Source: Apium graveolens (lineage: Eukaryota > Streptophyta > Magnoliopsida > Apiales > Apiaceae). From it: a stretch of 64,000 nucleotides of DNA. Shown here one piece after another: positions 47,418-60,340 of this stretch. The notes beneath the pieces are model-generated. The model saw only the letters and a list, made by a program, of their open reading frames with translations. It did no database searches and was not told the DNA's origin. Each line of letters opens with the position of its first letter. Positions within the stretch are counted from its first letter, which is position 1. Made by a program: the position numbers and the translations under genes. The stretch covers positions 121,107,797 through 121,171,796 of the forward strand of contig NC_133652.1 in NCBI RefSeq assembly GCF_009905375.1, written 5' to 3'.

Positions 47418-50400
47418 ATGGCACCAAATGACATCATTTTTAATGGAGCCAAGTTTGTCCCCAACAACTATCTGGTCATACTTAGCAAGGACGAAGCTCC
47501 ATCAGATCTTCACTTCATACAAGACTTTCTCTCTCGAAGTAAGATTGGGTATGCTTTGACCCAACCAGAAGAACTCTCAGGAACTCAAGTACTGGAGTTT
47601 TGGAGGAGTGGTGTTTATGATGATGGTGGAAAAGATGGGTTCCTAAGCATCATATTTACAACAGGGGAAGATGAACACTTGGTTACATTGTCAACTGTTC
47701 GACAAGCTTTACATCTTCCAGAAAACTGTGTTTACAGTTCACAAGTTGGGGAACCAGCTCTTCAACAGATGATGGCAAACCTTGGTTATGAAAATTCTTT
47801 GTCCAAGCTGGGATAATTGATGAGGCCCCACATTAAGAGGGAGTGGAGTTTCTTTTTTGACTGCATCACCAAGGCCTTTGCCAACAAGTGCTCCAACTTT
47901 GATGTTATACCAATCTTGAGTCAACAAATTGGGAATGCTCTAATTCATCATACTCATTTTAATTTTTCCAGTGTTGTGCTAGGTTTCATAGGTGATAGGA
48001 TGACAGAAGATAGAAACACAGTTTATTTTGCTAGATTCTGTCAGCTTATATATAGTTTCTGTTGTTCTGATGCACCTCGGAATTTTAGTGAGACAATTGA
48101 ACCCTTTAAACTTGCTAAAAGGGCTTTCACTAACTTATTATCTACTGATAATAAGAAGACTGTACTAAGACCCCTCCAAATTCCTCAATCAATCAAACAA
48201 GTCTTAATAAACTGTGATCCAAACACCTATACTGCCATATATCCTGTTGTACAACCATCCCAACCTCCATCAGCACCTACACAACCTACCACTTCTCAAC
48301 CTCAACCATAACCTACCATCAGAACATATTTCCAACCAGCACAATCCTCACAACCACAACCATCAGCACCTACAGTCAGAACCTCATCTTCTAGGCCTAA
48401 AAGGACTATTTATGTTCCTAAATCTCCACCAACGAGAAGGAGGAGGATCATTCTAAGAGATGAATCTGATGAAGATGAACAGGTACAGGTTCCCACATCA
48501 GAACATGTAGGGGTAGAAGTTGAAAATGTGATTTTTCAGAAGGAGGTAGAAGCTGAAGGGTCTGAAATTCAGAAGAAGAAAAGATCTGCAAATTATGATG
48601 CAGATCATGTTTCTCCACCATCCAGGAGATCAAAGAAACAGAGAGCAGGAAGGCATTTGGCACAACCTCACTCTGAGGATACTCAAGAAGCTGAGGAAGG
48701 GGATCAGGAATCTCCGATCTCATATGAACCAATTGTCATTGAAGCCCTTCCTCAAGTTAAAGACACTGTTCCAGACACAGTGATCACACCTCCTGTCTCT
48801 CCTATTAAAGAAACAACAATTCAAGATTCAGGATTAAGTCCTGAAATTGACATCCACAGGCTGAACATGCCAACTGTGCTGTATCTGGAAGCTCCAACTG
48901 CAGCTCAGCCATTTACTGTTACTTCTCCAATCTTACAGGCTCAGATACCGTCTACACCAATTATGGATCTGGAACCTGAAGATCAGAATTTAGATGAAGT
49001 TGCTACAGAATCTCCTTCAGTTACACACACTCTTGTGTTATCAGAAGATGAGGAGATTCTAGCAATTTCTGGAGACAGTGCTCCAGTTCATGCTCCCATT
49101 CTTGGAAAAGAGGAACTGCTTACAAAGTTTGTTGAACAAGATGCTCCTGTTCCTTGGGAAGAAACTCACAGAGGAGTTGAGTGGACCAAGAAGTGGAATG
49201 AATCTGATTTCATTCCAAGCTCAAAAGTTCTGACAAAGCATATTGCAAAAGCTGATGAGTTGCTGACAAACTCTGATTTCAAGCACCAACTCAAAGTCAC
49301 AGCTCTAAGTACTAAAAACCTTCAAGGTCAACACTCCATTACTCCATAAGTTGGATATGGAGATCAAGCTAGACAAAAAGAGGTTTATCAGACCTATTCA
49401 TGAGAAAGTTGAAGCTATTGAGAAGGTTCAAGAAAAGCAACAGGCCCAAATTACTGAGGTCCTGAAGAATTAAACCTCTCAACAAGCTCAACTAAATGAA
49501 ATTCAATCTTCAGTAGAACTTTTTCTCTCTCTCTCTCTCTCCTACTACCAGATGATGCCAAAAAGGGGGAGAAGGTAGTTAAGTTCAAATGCTCAACTAG
49601 TCAAATACTGAAGAAGAAGGATGATAAAGGTGATGACCAGGGAAACTCTGATAAGGGTAGAGATCAGAGTCAAGGTCAAGGAAAATCTTCACGGAAAGTA
49701 ATTTCTGATGTTAACAAATCTTTTACACAGAAGTCAAGTTCTGATGTTGTGCATGCTAAAAGTCTGATGTCAAGTTCTGATACTTGATGAAGTGATTGCT
49801 AGAAGAATATTTCTCAAGCATAATCCTGGAATGGATTTAGAGACTCTCAAGGAGGAAGAAGCTAGATTTGCAGCTGAGAAGACAAATCTTAAGTCTAAAG
49901 CTTTTGATGCAAAGAAACCTCCCAAGCCTAAGGCAAAAGGCATTGTGATCAAGGAAAAGTCAAATTCTGAGGCTTCAAAGCTCAAGACAAGATCACAAGT
50001 TGAGATTGATCCAAAGCATAAAGGGAAAAGAAAGATTGATGAACCAACAAAGCCACATGAGATGAAGATTCCTCAAATCCTGATAAAACCTGTGTGCAAA
50101 CTGGTTCAAGTATTTGATGATGCTGCTGCAGTAGATGAAACTGTTCAAACTCTGAAGAGAAGGAAGATAACTAAAGAATCTAAGACAACCTCTGACACAG
50201 CTCAAGTTGTTCAGAATGAAGAACAACAAGCTACAGAAGAAACAACAAGTTCTGATCAAGTCATCAAAACATCAACCTCTGATAGTGCTCAAGTTGATTT
50301 GAACAAATTGACAGTTACTGATAAGAGAAAACTCCTATGGAAGAATGTTAATTCATCAGATCCTAAGAAAAGCCAGCTGCTATCTGATTTCATGACTGTT

Positions 50401-51111
50401 GGATTGAAAGCCAGAGAAGCAAGAGACAGGGCTGGATTAGGTTCTGAAGAAGCCAAGATCAAGACAGGAGTTGAAGTACTTACAAGAGATCCATTTTCAT
50501 TGACTGACAAACCTCTTGAAGAAGTTACACAGAAATACCTTGATAAGGTTATATCTGTTCAAGTGGTATTGGATGCTCATGATAAGCATAATGTCAAAGA
50601 AAATATGATTATATTTCTTGAAGATGGAAGAACATATCAAATGTCAGAATCAAATGTGCTGAACAAATCTCTGAAAGAACTTCAATTCTATCATTATCTT
50701 TTAGAGATAAAGTATGAGATTACCATGAGATGGTCAAATTTCATCATAAAGACTATAAGAAATAAAGGAAGAATTTCTGGATCAAGGGTTATAAAATTTG
50801 TTCCAAATATAGTGGAATATGATGGAAGTGAAATTCCAATAAAGAAAAATTCTGCTAAACTTGGAGTGATTCTGAAAGAGAAATATTTGTGCTACAATGA
50901 AGACTCTTCTCATCCAAGGGTGATCAGACTTGGTGATGGTTTAGAAAGAAATCATATCTCAGCACTTAGGACTGCATTCTACTAGATTGGAAGTCAAAAT
51001 GAAGAATTGAAGCAAGTCAAAGCTACACTAGCTCAAGTCCCGAGGAATGCAGAAGAAAAGCTGATATTAAACTTTGTCAAGAATGACTTTGGATTTAGAT
51101 TGACTCAGTAA
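47418..51111 (+). pseudogene. A 3' ORF (SIRE-type additional ORF), broken
   Basis: One frame from ATG 47418 to 49349, with TAA at 47814-47816 (Gln in C) and TAA at 48309-48311. The globular N-terminal region matches C closely (FNGAKFVPNN, LHFIQDFL, REWSFFFDCITKAF, VLGFIGDRM). The middle is Pro/Glu-rich with a basic RRRRIILRDE stretch. After a frame change near 49,345 the tail continues: a Gln-rich coiled-coil-like part (EKVQEKQQAQ) and a (CT)n tract at about 49,525-49,542. It is open from 49792 to TAG 50983 and on to TAA 51111, with TSDTAQV units and a conserved end. Unlike C it has no solo LTR. Function unknown; no transmembrane segment seen. Confidence 0.72.
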
Positions 51112-51246
51112 AATTGGTAAAAGCTACAAGGACTGTTAGTTGTAGTTAGTTGTCTATTTAAACTCGCATTGCATTTGTACTTAAATATTTTTGACATCAT
51201 CAAATCTATTAACTTGTATATTTTGCATAATTTACAAGTTGAAGAT

Positions 51247-51805
51247 TGTTAGATATATTTATGATGTCATGTCTAACCTATTGTGTTTAGTTTCAGAACT
51301 TAATATCAGGACTTACTGGAAATCAGAACTTATTAAAGTCAGAACTTATATCAGAACTTAAGATCGTCAGGATTTATAACAGGACTTAAGTACATATACT
51401 TCAGATAAGGAAAGCAGTTGATTTACAGGAAAGGATCGTGACTAAAATAATAGAAGATATGCATGAAGAGTTAGAAGACTAGAACACTTGTAAAAGATAA
51501 TATCTGACTGATATATTTTAGGAGACATAATTATATTCCATATCAATTAGAAGATATCTTGTAACTATGTACTATATAAACACAGCTTAGGGTTTACACT
51601 ATATGTGTTATCATTATCGAGAACATTATACATTGTAACATAGCAACTCTTAGTGATATTGTTCATCACTGAGAGAGAACAACTGTTCTATTGTAACAGA
51701 GTATATTGAATATACTTGAATAATGTTACATACTTGTGTTCGAAATTGATTTGATTGTATAAACACTATATTCAACCCCCTTTTATAGTGTTGTGTGACC
51801 TAACA
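51247..51805 (+). repeat. A 3' LTR (559 bp)
   Basis: TGTTAGATATATT...GACCTAACA with TATATAAA at 51573-51580. It is shorter and more diverged than the LTRs of B and C. Before it the polypurine tract reads GTTGAAGAT instead of GTGGGGGAGAT. Confidence 0.9.
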
Positions 51806-52734
51806 CTTTCCAAGAAGGAATGTCGTTAGTGGCGATCAACAATAAATTAGACTGGACACTAGATCAACGTTCGCACCCATACCCTGCTTATCAGTCAGGA
51901 TACAGTACAGATCTCTACCTACCTGTATAGATCCATTCGGGTACCCAGGCACTATGGCCCAATATCAGGGGTGTAGTCCATTTCCGACCCTTAGGGTCCA
52001 GTTTATCAGTGGCCCTATCGTAACCATCCAGTCCCTAGAATATTTTGATGAAAACCAATTTTGGTTAAATCATCCCGATTCAGGGTTCGCAAATAACCCG
52101 GAATAATAGGTATTTTTCCTAAGAGATCAATCAATAATAATAATGAACAAGAATAAAAAGGTACTTGCATAATTAAGAGTAATTGCAGCAAAATATAAAA
52201 CATTTAAGTATTCCGAGTTTATATTAGGGAAGAAATACTTGCCTCAATTGATACGCTTTCTAAATTTTAATCATCTGCCATATAACTCAACTCTGGTACG
52301 TCGGTATCGGATCCTTATTTATTAATCCCCATTCAATGTCCATCTCTCCTCTGTATCTATTCGTCTCATTCACCACACATAATCAGGCTTTCCTTTTACT
52401 ATCATTGTCTGAATGCCTCGAACTTGGTGTATCTGTTATTCCCAAACAATCTAACAAAAAAATTACAGAATGGGGGTTGAATGTAATTCTGGCCACTTTT
52501 AAATTTTAAGAACTGTTCTACTATGAATGTATAACAGTGTTTGATTTAGCTAAAGTGCGGAATAAAAGTATTGAAGAAATTAAACACAAAGTAATCAAAT
52601 AAAAGTATTTAAAAACTTTATGGTGGATTGAATTTATCCACCAGAGATATTATTAATATGAGAACTCTGTGATGCAAGATTTGCACACAACTACTTACCA
52701 GTTGAACTTACAAAGAACATATAAATTCTTTACA
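51806..52734. repeat. Degraded LTR-like fragments flanking A
   Basis: No ORF. 51,900-52,320 resembles reverse-oriented gypsy LTR sequence (it has the TACTTGCCT motif seen in G1 and G3 LTRs). 52,450-52,734 has a copia-LTR-like GGGGGTTGAATGTAATT start. Neither has a recognisable partner in the window. Confidence 0.4.
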
Positions 52735-53619
52735 TGTCACGACCCCAAATTTAATACAACAAAAGCTACTATTAAAGAAATAAGTTAACAGCGTGACATA
52801 TTACAAAAATTTCCAAGATCGCTAGGTTTAGTGTTTGAACAGCCCAACTACTAAACTATTACAAACCAAAAGAATAAAATACATCGTTTCTCCCATTAAT
52901 GGATCACTTATTCTTCCTCAGCTCGCACATGGTACAATGATTGGTTCGATGATTCTCCTCTGGTGGATTTACGAGCTATCTTCTTGAACCTAACCATTAT
53001 CTCTTAGTTGGAAGAATATAAAAGGAAATAAGTAGTGAGCCAAATGCTTAACAAGTGGTATAATAAACAGAATTTAGCACCATATTTATCAGGGATAATC
53101 TTTGGGTTCATGGAATCATATTATTGATCAAAAACATTTTTAGCATAAACTTTCTCCAAAAACATTTTATGACGCTACGGATTACAGCCGGTGATCAGCC
53201 GCGAAGTAATCCCGAACCTCGCTGGGTTCTAAACAATTTTGGTGGGATCCCGAGGTAGCTTTTAAGCCTCATATAATAAGTGTGGAAAGGACATGCGTCT
53301 TAGTCCAGATCCATTATTCACAAGAAAACATTTTTTTGTCCCTTTGACAATTTAACTTTAAAACTTTGCATTTTATAAAAATTAGATGCCAAAGAATAAC
53401 ATTTCAAAAAATCTTAAGGCATGAAAGGATCATATCCATCTTCAAGAAATTCTAGGCCAAATTCAACAACTGTACTAGGTCAAGGTTTATCTCCAAACGA
53501 ATTGAATCATCAAGGCAAAGAAATCATTTTGAGGTTCTATTGCAAATGAATAATTCACTGGTTATGAAAATAATCAAGTGAAAAGGGTTGATGTCGTAAG
53601 TATGTGATAAGATCAAATA
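52735..53619 (-). repeat. Partial gypsy-type LTR, cut by G3
   Basis: Begins TGTCACGACCCCAAATTT, like the terminal part of reverse-oriented gypsy LTRs. It includes a GTGAGCCAAATGC region like the GAGTGAG...AGC part of G3's LTR. It stops where G3 starts. No internal region is visible. Confidence 0.45.
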
Positions 53620-56600
53620 TGTGGCATCCTCCAAACTCGGGTCAGAAGTTTGGGGTCCACAACACATACATAATATATAAACCTGTATATGAGATACTAT
53701 TTGCAATGACCCTGCTTTACACAACCACGGATCGCAACAGGTTAAAGTATGAAAACAAGCCACAACCTTATTATTACAACGTACCAAATCCCAACTAATT
53801 TAACTTACACCTGATAATAAAATTGTTCTTACAATCTTACTATCTCACTACCGCAATAAGCTCCTGCTAGCTCGATCCAACTCAATCTGGAATCCTAGCT
53901 CGTACATTGAATTGGGAAACCGCGCTATCAAACGTATCCTTCTTAACTGTAGAATACATAAAAAAAAATTCGCAAGAGTGAGTTAACTAGCTCAGCAAGT
54001 CACAATGTCAATAATTGAGGTTAATCAATGATCAAATGAGATGATTCAGAGGAATCAAGTTTATTGCTAAACAATCAATAGAATTGGATATTCATTTAAA
54101 GTTTTAAAACCAAGGTTAGGCTGCTGATCAGTCACGCACTAACCCCGAGCAAAGCACACAGCACTGCTCTAATTACTGGATCCAAGGCACACATTGGCCT
54201 AACTTGACCATTGATATGGTCTGACCACGAATCTGGTCCATATATAAAAAAACCTATCCAATTCTAAAGCAATTATTATGATAAACAATATAATTCAATA
54301 AAACAAGGTCATAAACAATGACGATTAAACACTTGAATAAAAACGTAAGGAAACTCATGGATATCACAAGGGTATATCGGGGTATGTATAAGAAACGGTT
54401 TTCAGTTTGTAAAGGATCAGGTATTAGACAAATAATGAATTTTCAAGGTATAGTTCTCTGATATTATAAAGAATGGTTGGAGTATAAAAGTTTCTGTGTT
54501 TTCAAACAATTTTGTTCGAGCGTTTGGTATTTGGTAGTTATACATTTGGGAAGTAGTATCATATTTGTGTGGTTTGGTATTTGAAAATCAACCTAGGATG
54601 GTTTACAAAGAATAAGGCCTATGGTTCAAAGATCAAATGATGTGATTCGGGTTCAAGGTTGCATGATTTAAGGTAATTTTAATATAAAACAGAACTATTT
54701 TGAATACTTAACAATATGTCACGAGAGAATTAAAAAATATTTACATTGTATTTCAAAAAAGGTTTAGAGGTACTTGCCTCACAGGGCTTTACACCTATTA
54801 CTGATCAACTCTGAGCCGACTCTGCCCCTCAGGCTTTAACGTCCAACCACTAGATCACATTGGATTCGACTTTGATACTCAAGTTTTTCTGTTGAAACTC
54901 TACTGAGCTCGTCGATTGACTACTAGGTCATCTTTAGTCCATCGTTCACTTTCAGGTTCCCGACTATAACCTACAGGGTCGAAATACCCTATGTTAGACG
55001 TCTTGGTATGCTTGACATATCCTTGCTAGCAATATATCCACATGATATCAAATCCCGACTCGTAATTATTCGCATTACAACAACACACGCAATAATTAGG
55101 GTTCACGTTCTCAAAAATCGGTTCGGTGTTCATTTTCGGAAAAATGCATATACTCGTCCTTTTACAAAATTAGGGTTATTACTTTTGGCAAAACAGTTCA
55201 CCACATCATACAATCAAATTTCATATGAAACACACATGCATATATAGTCACTCGACGTCCCGATAATCATCGGATACGTTCCCGTAATTTCGTAGTTCAA
55301 TTTCCCGAAAATCGGGCAGCGTCTCCTTCGTTTATCGGACTACCCGTCGAATACAATCAACGTCAATTCACCACAACAATCCACAATCACAACAACCAAC
55401 ATCCATAATTTCCCAAACACCAATTCAATACTATTATCAATTATTATTCGCATTTTACATTTATTTATTAAATTAGGACTCAGAATATAATCATCACGGT
55501 CCACCGTCGGCTCGCCGAGGCTCATCGCCGATGGCGGTAAAATCCGCGGGTGCCCGATTAATTCGGGTTTCCAACGCGTATTCTACCAATTAAAATATTC
55601 TCATAAATAATTAATTCCGATAATTTCAGGGATTCACTCATATTTTTACTAAAATAATTCGAACAAATACACTAAATGTTCATTTGAAAATTTCAGAAAA
55701 ATGCTCGAGTAAATCAATCAAAACCCAATCGAACAAACATATCCAATTTCAGATAATCTCGAATTGAAACAGCATCACAGAGCAGAAACCACACAAAAGG
55801 ACACACGCTGGTCACCCTGCCAGAAAATAATCCGACGGCAACCGGAAAAAAAAACAAGGCATAGACCCGCTACTGACATACATGCATATATATGCGTATA
55901 TATACATATACATATCATCAACACGGAATCAAACCCAAGAACCCAGTGGACGGAAAATTCAGAAAAGCGGCCGGAAAAATACAGGCGGCGATCGGTAAAC
56001 TCACCGGAACAGGGAAGCAAGAATAAAGAACGGAGAAGAGGGGACAATCAAGAGAAGATGAGAAGAGACGAAGCGAGAGAGAGAGATAGCGGGAGGAGAG
56101 ACGAGAGATATCCAGAGAAGAGAGAGATTGAATTGAGAATAAATTAGGAGTAAAATTCTTAAACATCCGACACATACCCCCCCCCCAGCTGTGCAACACA
56201 CATTTGTGTGGTTAACACGTGTCCTGACTGAAAATAGCTTGTGCCTGGACCGCAATTAACAATTAACGATCCCACTTGCAGATAAAACCAACTCCAAAAA
56301 TTACCAGAATAGCTTTAAAATATCACAAATAATCCAAAGGTATTAAAAATAAATTTTCCATAATTTTAAAAGTATATTTGAAACGTAACTCGTACCCGTA
56401 TTTATCAATTGACGATTCGAGCTGCACTTAAAACAAATTCAGAAAATTACGAAAATAATCTTAAAATGTTAAAAATATCCCGCAGTTTATAAAAACATAA
56501 TTTTCATAATTTTAACACAATTTTTGAAATACCACGTATACCCGCTTTTATAAAAAAAACGAAACAACGCGCGGGTAAAATTAATCCCAAAAATTACCAA

Positions 56601-57035
56601 AATAATTTTAAAATTGTCGGAATATTCCAAACTTCGATAAATATGAGTTTCATAATTTTTGAAAAATTCTAGAATTAAATAAGGATTTTACAAATAAAAG
56701 TAATCAGAAAAATCATTTAAAGATAAATAATTAATAAAATATTGATTTCTCAATTTTATATAATCCTAAAAATAATTAATGTAATTTTAAAACCATAAAA
56801 ACAATTTTAGAGGCATTCCAAATATTTATGTAAATAAATTTGCACTAAATCCATTTTTGAAATTAGAAATAATTCAATACGACTCCATAATTAATCACGC
56901 GGACAACCCGGTACACCATAAATCACACATTAATTAAATAACACATAGCGGTCAAAACCAATACACATATTTTATTCATTGAATAATTTCCATAATCACA
57001 TTTTTAAATAATTCAAAAATACACGAGTCGTTATA
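53620..57035 (-). repeat. G3 3' LTR (3416 bp)
   Basis: On the plus strand TGTGGCATCC...CGAGTCGTTATA. Part of it (about 55,480-55,570) resembles G1's LTR near 5,830-5,940. ORFs at 53604-53798 and 55764-56255 are judged spurious. Confidence 0.88.
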
Positions 57036-57046
57036 TCCTTCCCCCC
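57036..57046 (-). other. G3 polypurine tract
   Basis: GGGGGGAAGGA on the minus strand, identical to G1's. Confidence 0.8.
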
Positions 57047-57059
57047 TTAAAAATATTAT

Positions 57060-58450
57060 GTCCTCAGAATCTGGTCTAACTAAACGAGTGAGGATATTTG
57101 TCAAGCATATCTGACCCTAATTTCCAAGTAGACTCTTCTTCTCGAGGCTTTCAAATATATTCACCATAGATATACATTTATTTCCCAAGGACTCGCCTTA
57201 ATATTGACACGCAGAACACATTATATGTACATACTGGTGTGATGGCAACATTAATTCAAGAACAACTTTATCTATATTTATCAATACCTCGAATGGTTTA
57301 CTAAATTTAGGACTTAACTTGTCCCTTCTACTCAAACTTATCCAATCTCTTTCAAGACGACAGTTTTACTAACACTACTGGTCCTATTTTTATATTCATA
57401 CTCTCCCTCGATACAATTTCGCTTATTTCTTTGTCTACTCTGAGCTACTTCAATCAATATCGTTACGCCCTTGGTGTGCTGGATTAACTTAAAATTTGAC
57501 AACTTCCTTTCTCCCACTTTATCTTAATAAAAATGGGGACCTACACTTGCGTTCACATGAAGTTTGGTAAAGTGGCATTCAAAGCTGACATCGATAAAAA
57601 AAATGATCATTCCAGTATTTCCTTAAAACTCAACCTCTCAACATATCTTACATTTCCTGAATCACTTCCGTGCTTAGGTAGTTGTTAATGGATTAATTCA
57701 GAATCTTTTGTTAATCTTAGTCAAAATTTCATTCTTGAAGACTCAACGTATAGTTGCTTTCCTTCTGATCTTTGGAGAAAAATCCTTGATCATTCTACAT
57801 ATACTTTCTTTATTCCTTGAGTAGCTGAGGATGTTATTAATAAATACAATTTGCTTATCCAAGTACTCCTTATATACCACGTTCCTTAATTCCTTATAGT
57901 CACCTGATACACTTGTTATTTCACATAATATCACCAGAGCTTGCAATGCTCTTAACTTACTTTAATCGTAATCTCTGATATGTTCTCAGATCGGATCTTA
58001 AGATATTCCCAGTGATATAGCATACTTCTTGAATTAGGTCTCGTAAGTAATCAATTCTTTATAGGGTCTCACTTTTTCTTATTCGTTGTTTTGTTAAACT
58101 CCCGATAATCAGTACATACTCTTATAATTTCTTTTTTTTTAACATCACTGGTACACTTTACGATTCACTTCTTGTAAAACCACTCCTCGGTCTGCCTTAT
58201 CCACTAGGCCTTCGGTACTTCACCTTAATTCTTTGACATGTCCAACACTTCCTAATCCATTTTGAAATTTCCTTCTTATTCCTGATTATCACTATTTTTC
58301 TTTAAATTTCCGTATATCTTGGCATTTCTTCAATAAACTAAATACTTTATATCATGAATTCTCTGTAGAATCTCATTTCTTAATTCTTTTACTTGTAGCA
58401 TCAAAGTGCTGGAAGAAAACCTGGGGATATCATGATCGTTTCCCCGGGGC
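57060..58450 (-). pseudogene. G3 integrase and chromodomain remnants
   Basis: 57,060-57,160 aligns with the end of G1's pol (GTGAGGATATTTGTCAAGCATATCTGA in shared pieces). 57,560-57,740 matches the integrase C-terminal half. 58,240-58,450 matches the zinc-binding part and upstream linker. The catalytic core between them is missing and an RT-like segment stands in its place. No frame longer than about 70 codons. Confidence 0.6.
57743..58230 (-). pseudogene. G3: displaced reverse-transcriptase fragment inside integrase
   Basis: A 67-codon ORF here reads [20 protein letters not shown], clearly the gypsy RT active-site region (G1: [18 protein letters not shown]) with Asp changed to Asn. The similarity to G1 9,400-9,850 continues to about 58,200. 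A second, normally placed RT lies at about 58,930-59,760. So RT is present twice. Confidence 0.65.
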
Positions 58451-58639
58451 ACATAAATTTTCTCTTACTAACTACTAACATTGTAATCCATTATCTTCTA
58501 TTGACATCTTATCTTTCCCTTCACAACTTCGACTGAAAGGTCATACTATCCATCCTTGCTTCTTTTGGATTATGAACTTTAACTTCCAATTCCAACTTCT
58601 AAAATTTCCATAAATAATTCTTCTGGTGCCGTTTTTATG

Positions 58640-59760
58640 TTCGTTTTCTCTCCTTTTTACTTATCTCTTGCCATAACATTTGCTTTTCCTCGTGAATTCA
58701 TACTTCCAACTCTTATGGTCCATACAGATCTTACACCTTTCTCCATACATATCATGTTTCCCAATCTTTCAAAGCGAATATTATTACTGCTACTCCTAAA
58801 TTATGAGTAGGATACTTCTGCTCATAAGGTTTCGGTTGTATGGATGCATATACAATAACTTTATTGTGCTGCATTAACACACATCCTATTCCCTTATGAG
58901 AAGCATCACTATAAACTACCAAATCTCCTTAATACTTTCAAATTGATAAAACAAGTGTTGTAACCATTCTTTCATTTAACTCCGCAAAACTTTCTTCACC
59001 CTTCTCCACTTTATAAAAACTTCTTGCTTTTCCTGATTAGCTTTGTCAAAGGTATTGCAACTTTCAAGAAATCTTGCACAAATTTTCAATAATAACCAGC
59101 TCATGGTAAAACTTCTTACTTTTGTTAGTGCTTTTGGTCTTTCTTCATTCATAGTAACTTTAATTTCTACTGGATCTCCTTTGTTCTCCTTTTCACTAAT
59201 TATTTATGCTTCTTACCATCAAAACTTTCACCTTGTAAACTTTTTATACCACATATTTCTTCTTCGACTTCCCGACTATCATTAAATTCTTTGCATGGTC
59301 CTTCGTTGACTTTAAGTAACACAACTACAACTTATCCATATATCCCTTAAAGATTTTGTCCATCAAGTTCAAATATCACTGGTATATTGGTCAATCCAAA
59401 TGACAATACGAGCATTTTATAACACAGTATTTAGTTCTGAAAATTATCTTTGATATGTCCATAGGTTTAATCTTCAATCGATAATACCCAAATCTTAAAT
59501 CAATTTTAGAAAGTACTTTGCTTCTTCTGTTTGATCAAACAAATCAATAGTTCGAGGTAACAGATACTTACTCTTGATAGTAAACTTGTTGAGCTTTCTT
59601 TAGTCGACGCATTATCTCATACTTCCATTTTCTTATTAACAATCAGGACCGGTGCACCTTAGGGGGTACACTAGGTCTAATCACTCCTTCTTCTAACATG
59701 TCTTGCATTTGCCTGGCTGCCTCCTTAATTTATCTAGCGCTATTCTGTGCGGGGCTTTGG
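58640..59760 (-). pseudogene. G3 RNase H and reverse-transcriptase remnants
   Basis: RNase H reads [16 protein letters not shown] on the minus strand at about 58,870-58,920, followed by PHEQ-type sequence and then stops. RT pieces at 59,040-59,720 align with G1's (MLEEGVIRPSV near 59,690; FGL at about 59,395). Many stops and indels. Confidence 0.7.
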
Positions 59761-60039
59761 ACACTGACTTTATTTCAGGTGCTAAGTCAAATTTGCTATC
59801 AGAAGGAAATATTGGTAACTCGTCTGGAAATATATCTTGAAACTCCTTAATTGCTATAAAATTTTCAAATTTTGTTTGCTTCTGACTTTTATTTATCTCG
59901 TAATCACCATAATGCTCACATCTTGATCACCGTAATCATTATTAACAAATTCTTTACCCTCCTTCTTCGTTTATACCTCATCATATTCTCCTTTGACGTC
60001 TTCAGGACTATCTCTTCATCACGACGGTTTGTCTGGGCA

Positions 60040-60340
60040 TCATGGTTAAATAGTTAATCCATTCCGTAAAATAATGTCAAATCCTCTTATCTCAAATGAT
60101 ATCAATTCTTCACAACTTATTGCCAGAAATCTCAATTCCACCATTGGTACTTACTTATTCAACAATTACACGTTCTTGACTCGCTAGTCCTTTGATCATA
60201 ATCTTATCAATTCAGTAGGGTAATTCATCTTATTAACAAAACCTTGAGAGATAAACGATTAAGTTTCTCTCACATCTTTTAATACTTTAACGCGTAAGGT
60301 ATCCACAATAATCGTTCACGTCACCGCATCCGTATTCGGA
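60040..60340 (-). pseudogene. G3 protease-region remnant
   Basis: Aligns by eye with G1 10,260-10,500 (TCCATTCC..AATAATGTCAAA). The DSG motif is not recognisable. Confidence 0.45.

Larger units (their letters stand above)
46094..51805 (+). mobile_element. Element A, piece 3: 3' non-coding stretch, 3' ORF and 3' LTR
   Basis: Continues A after C. It carries the 1.3 kb non-coding stretch, the 3' ORF, a decayed polypurine tract and the LTR ending at 51805. The next five bases are CTTTC; the left flank of A lies outside the window, so this duplication cannot be tested. Confidence 0.9.

Noticed and set aside
53604..53798. Short ORF repeated at 62637-62819, looking like a duplicated exon
   Set aside because: It coincides with the start of the two G3 LTRs.
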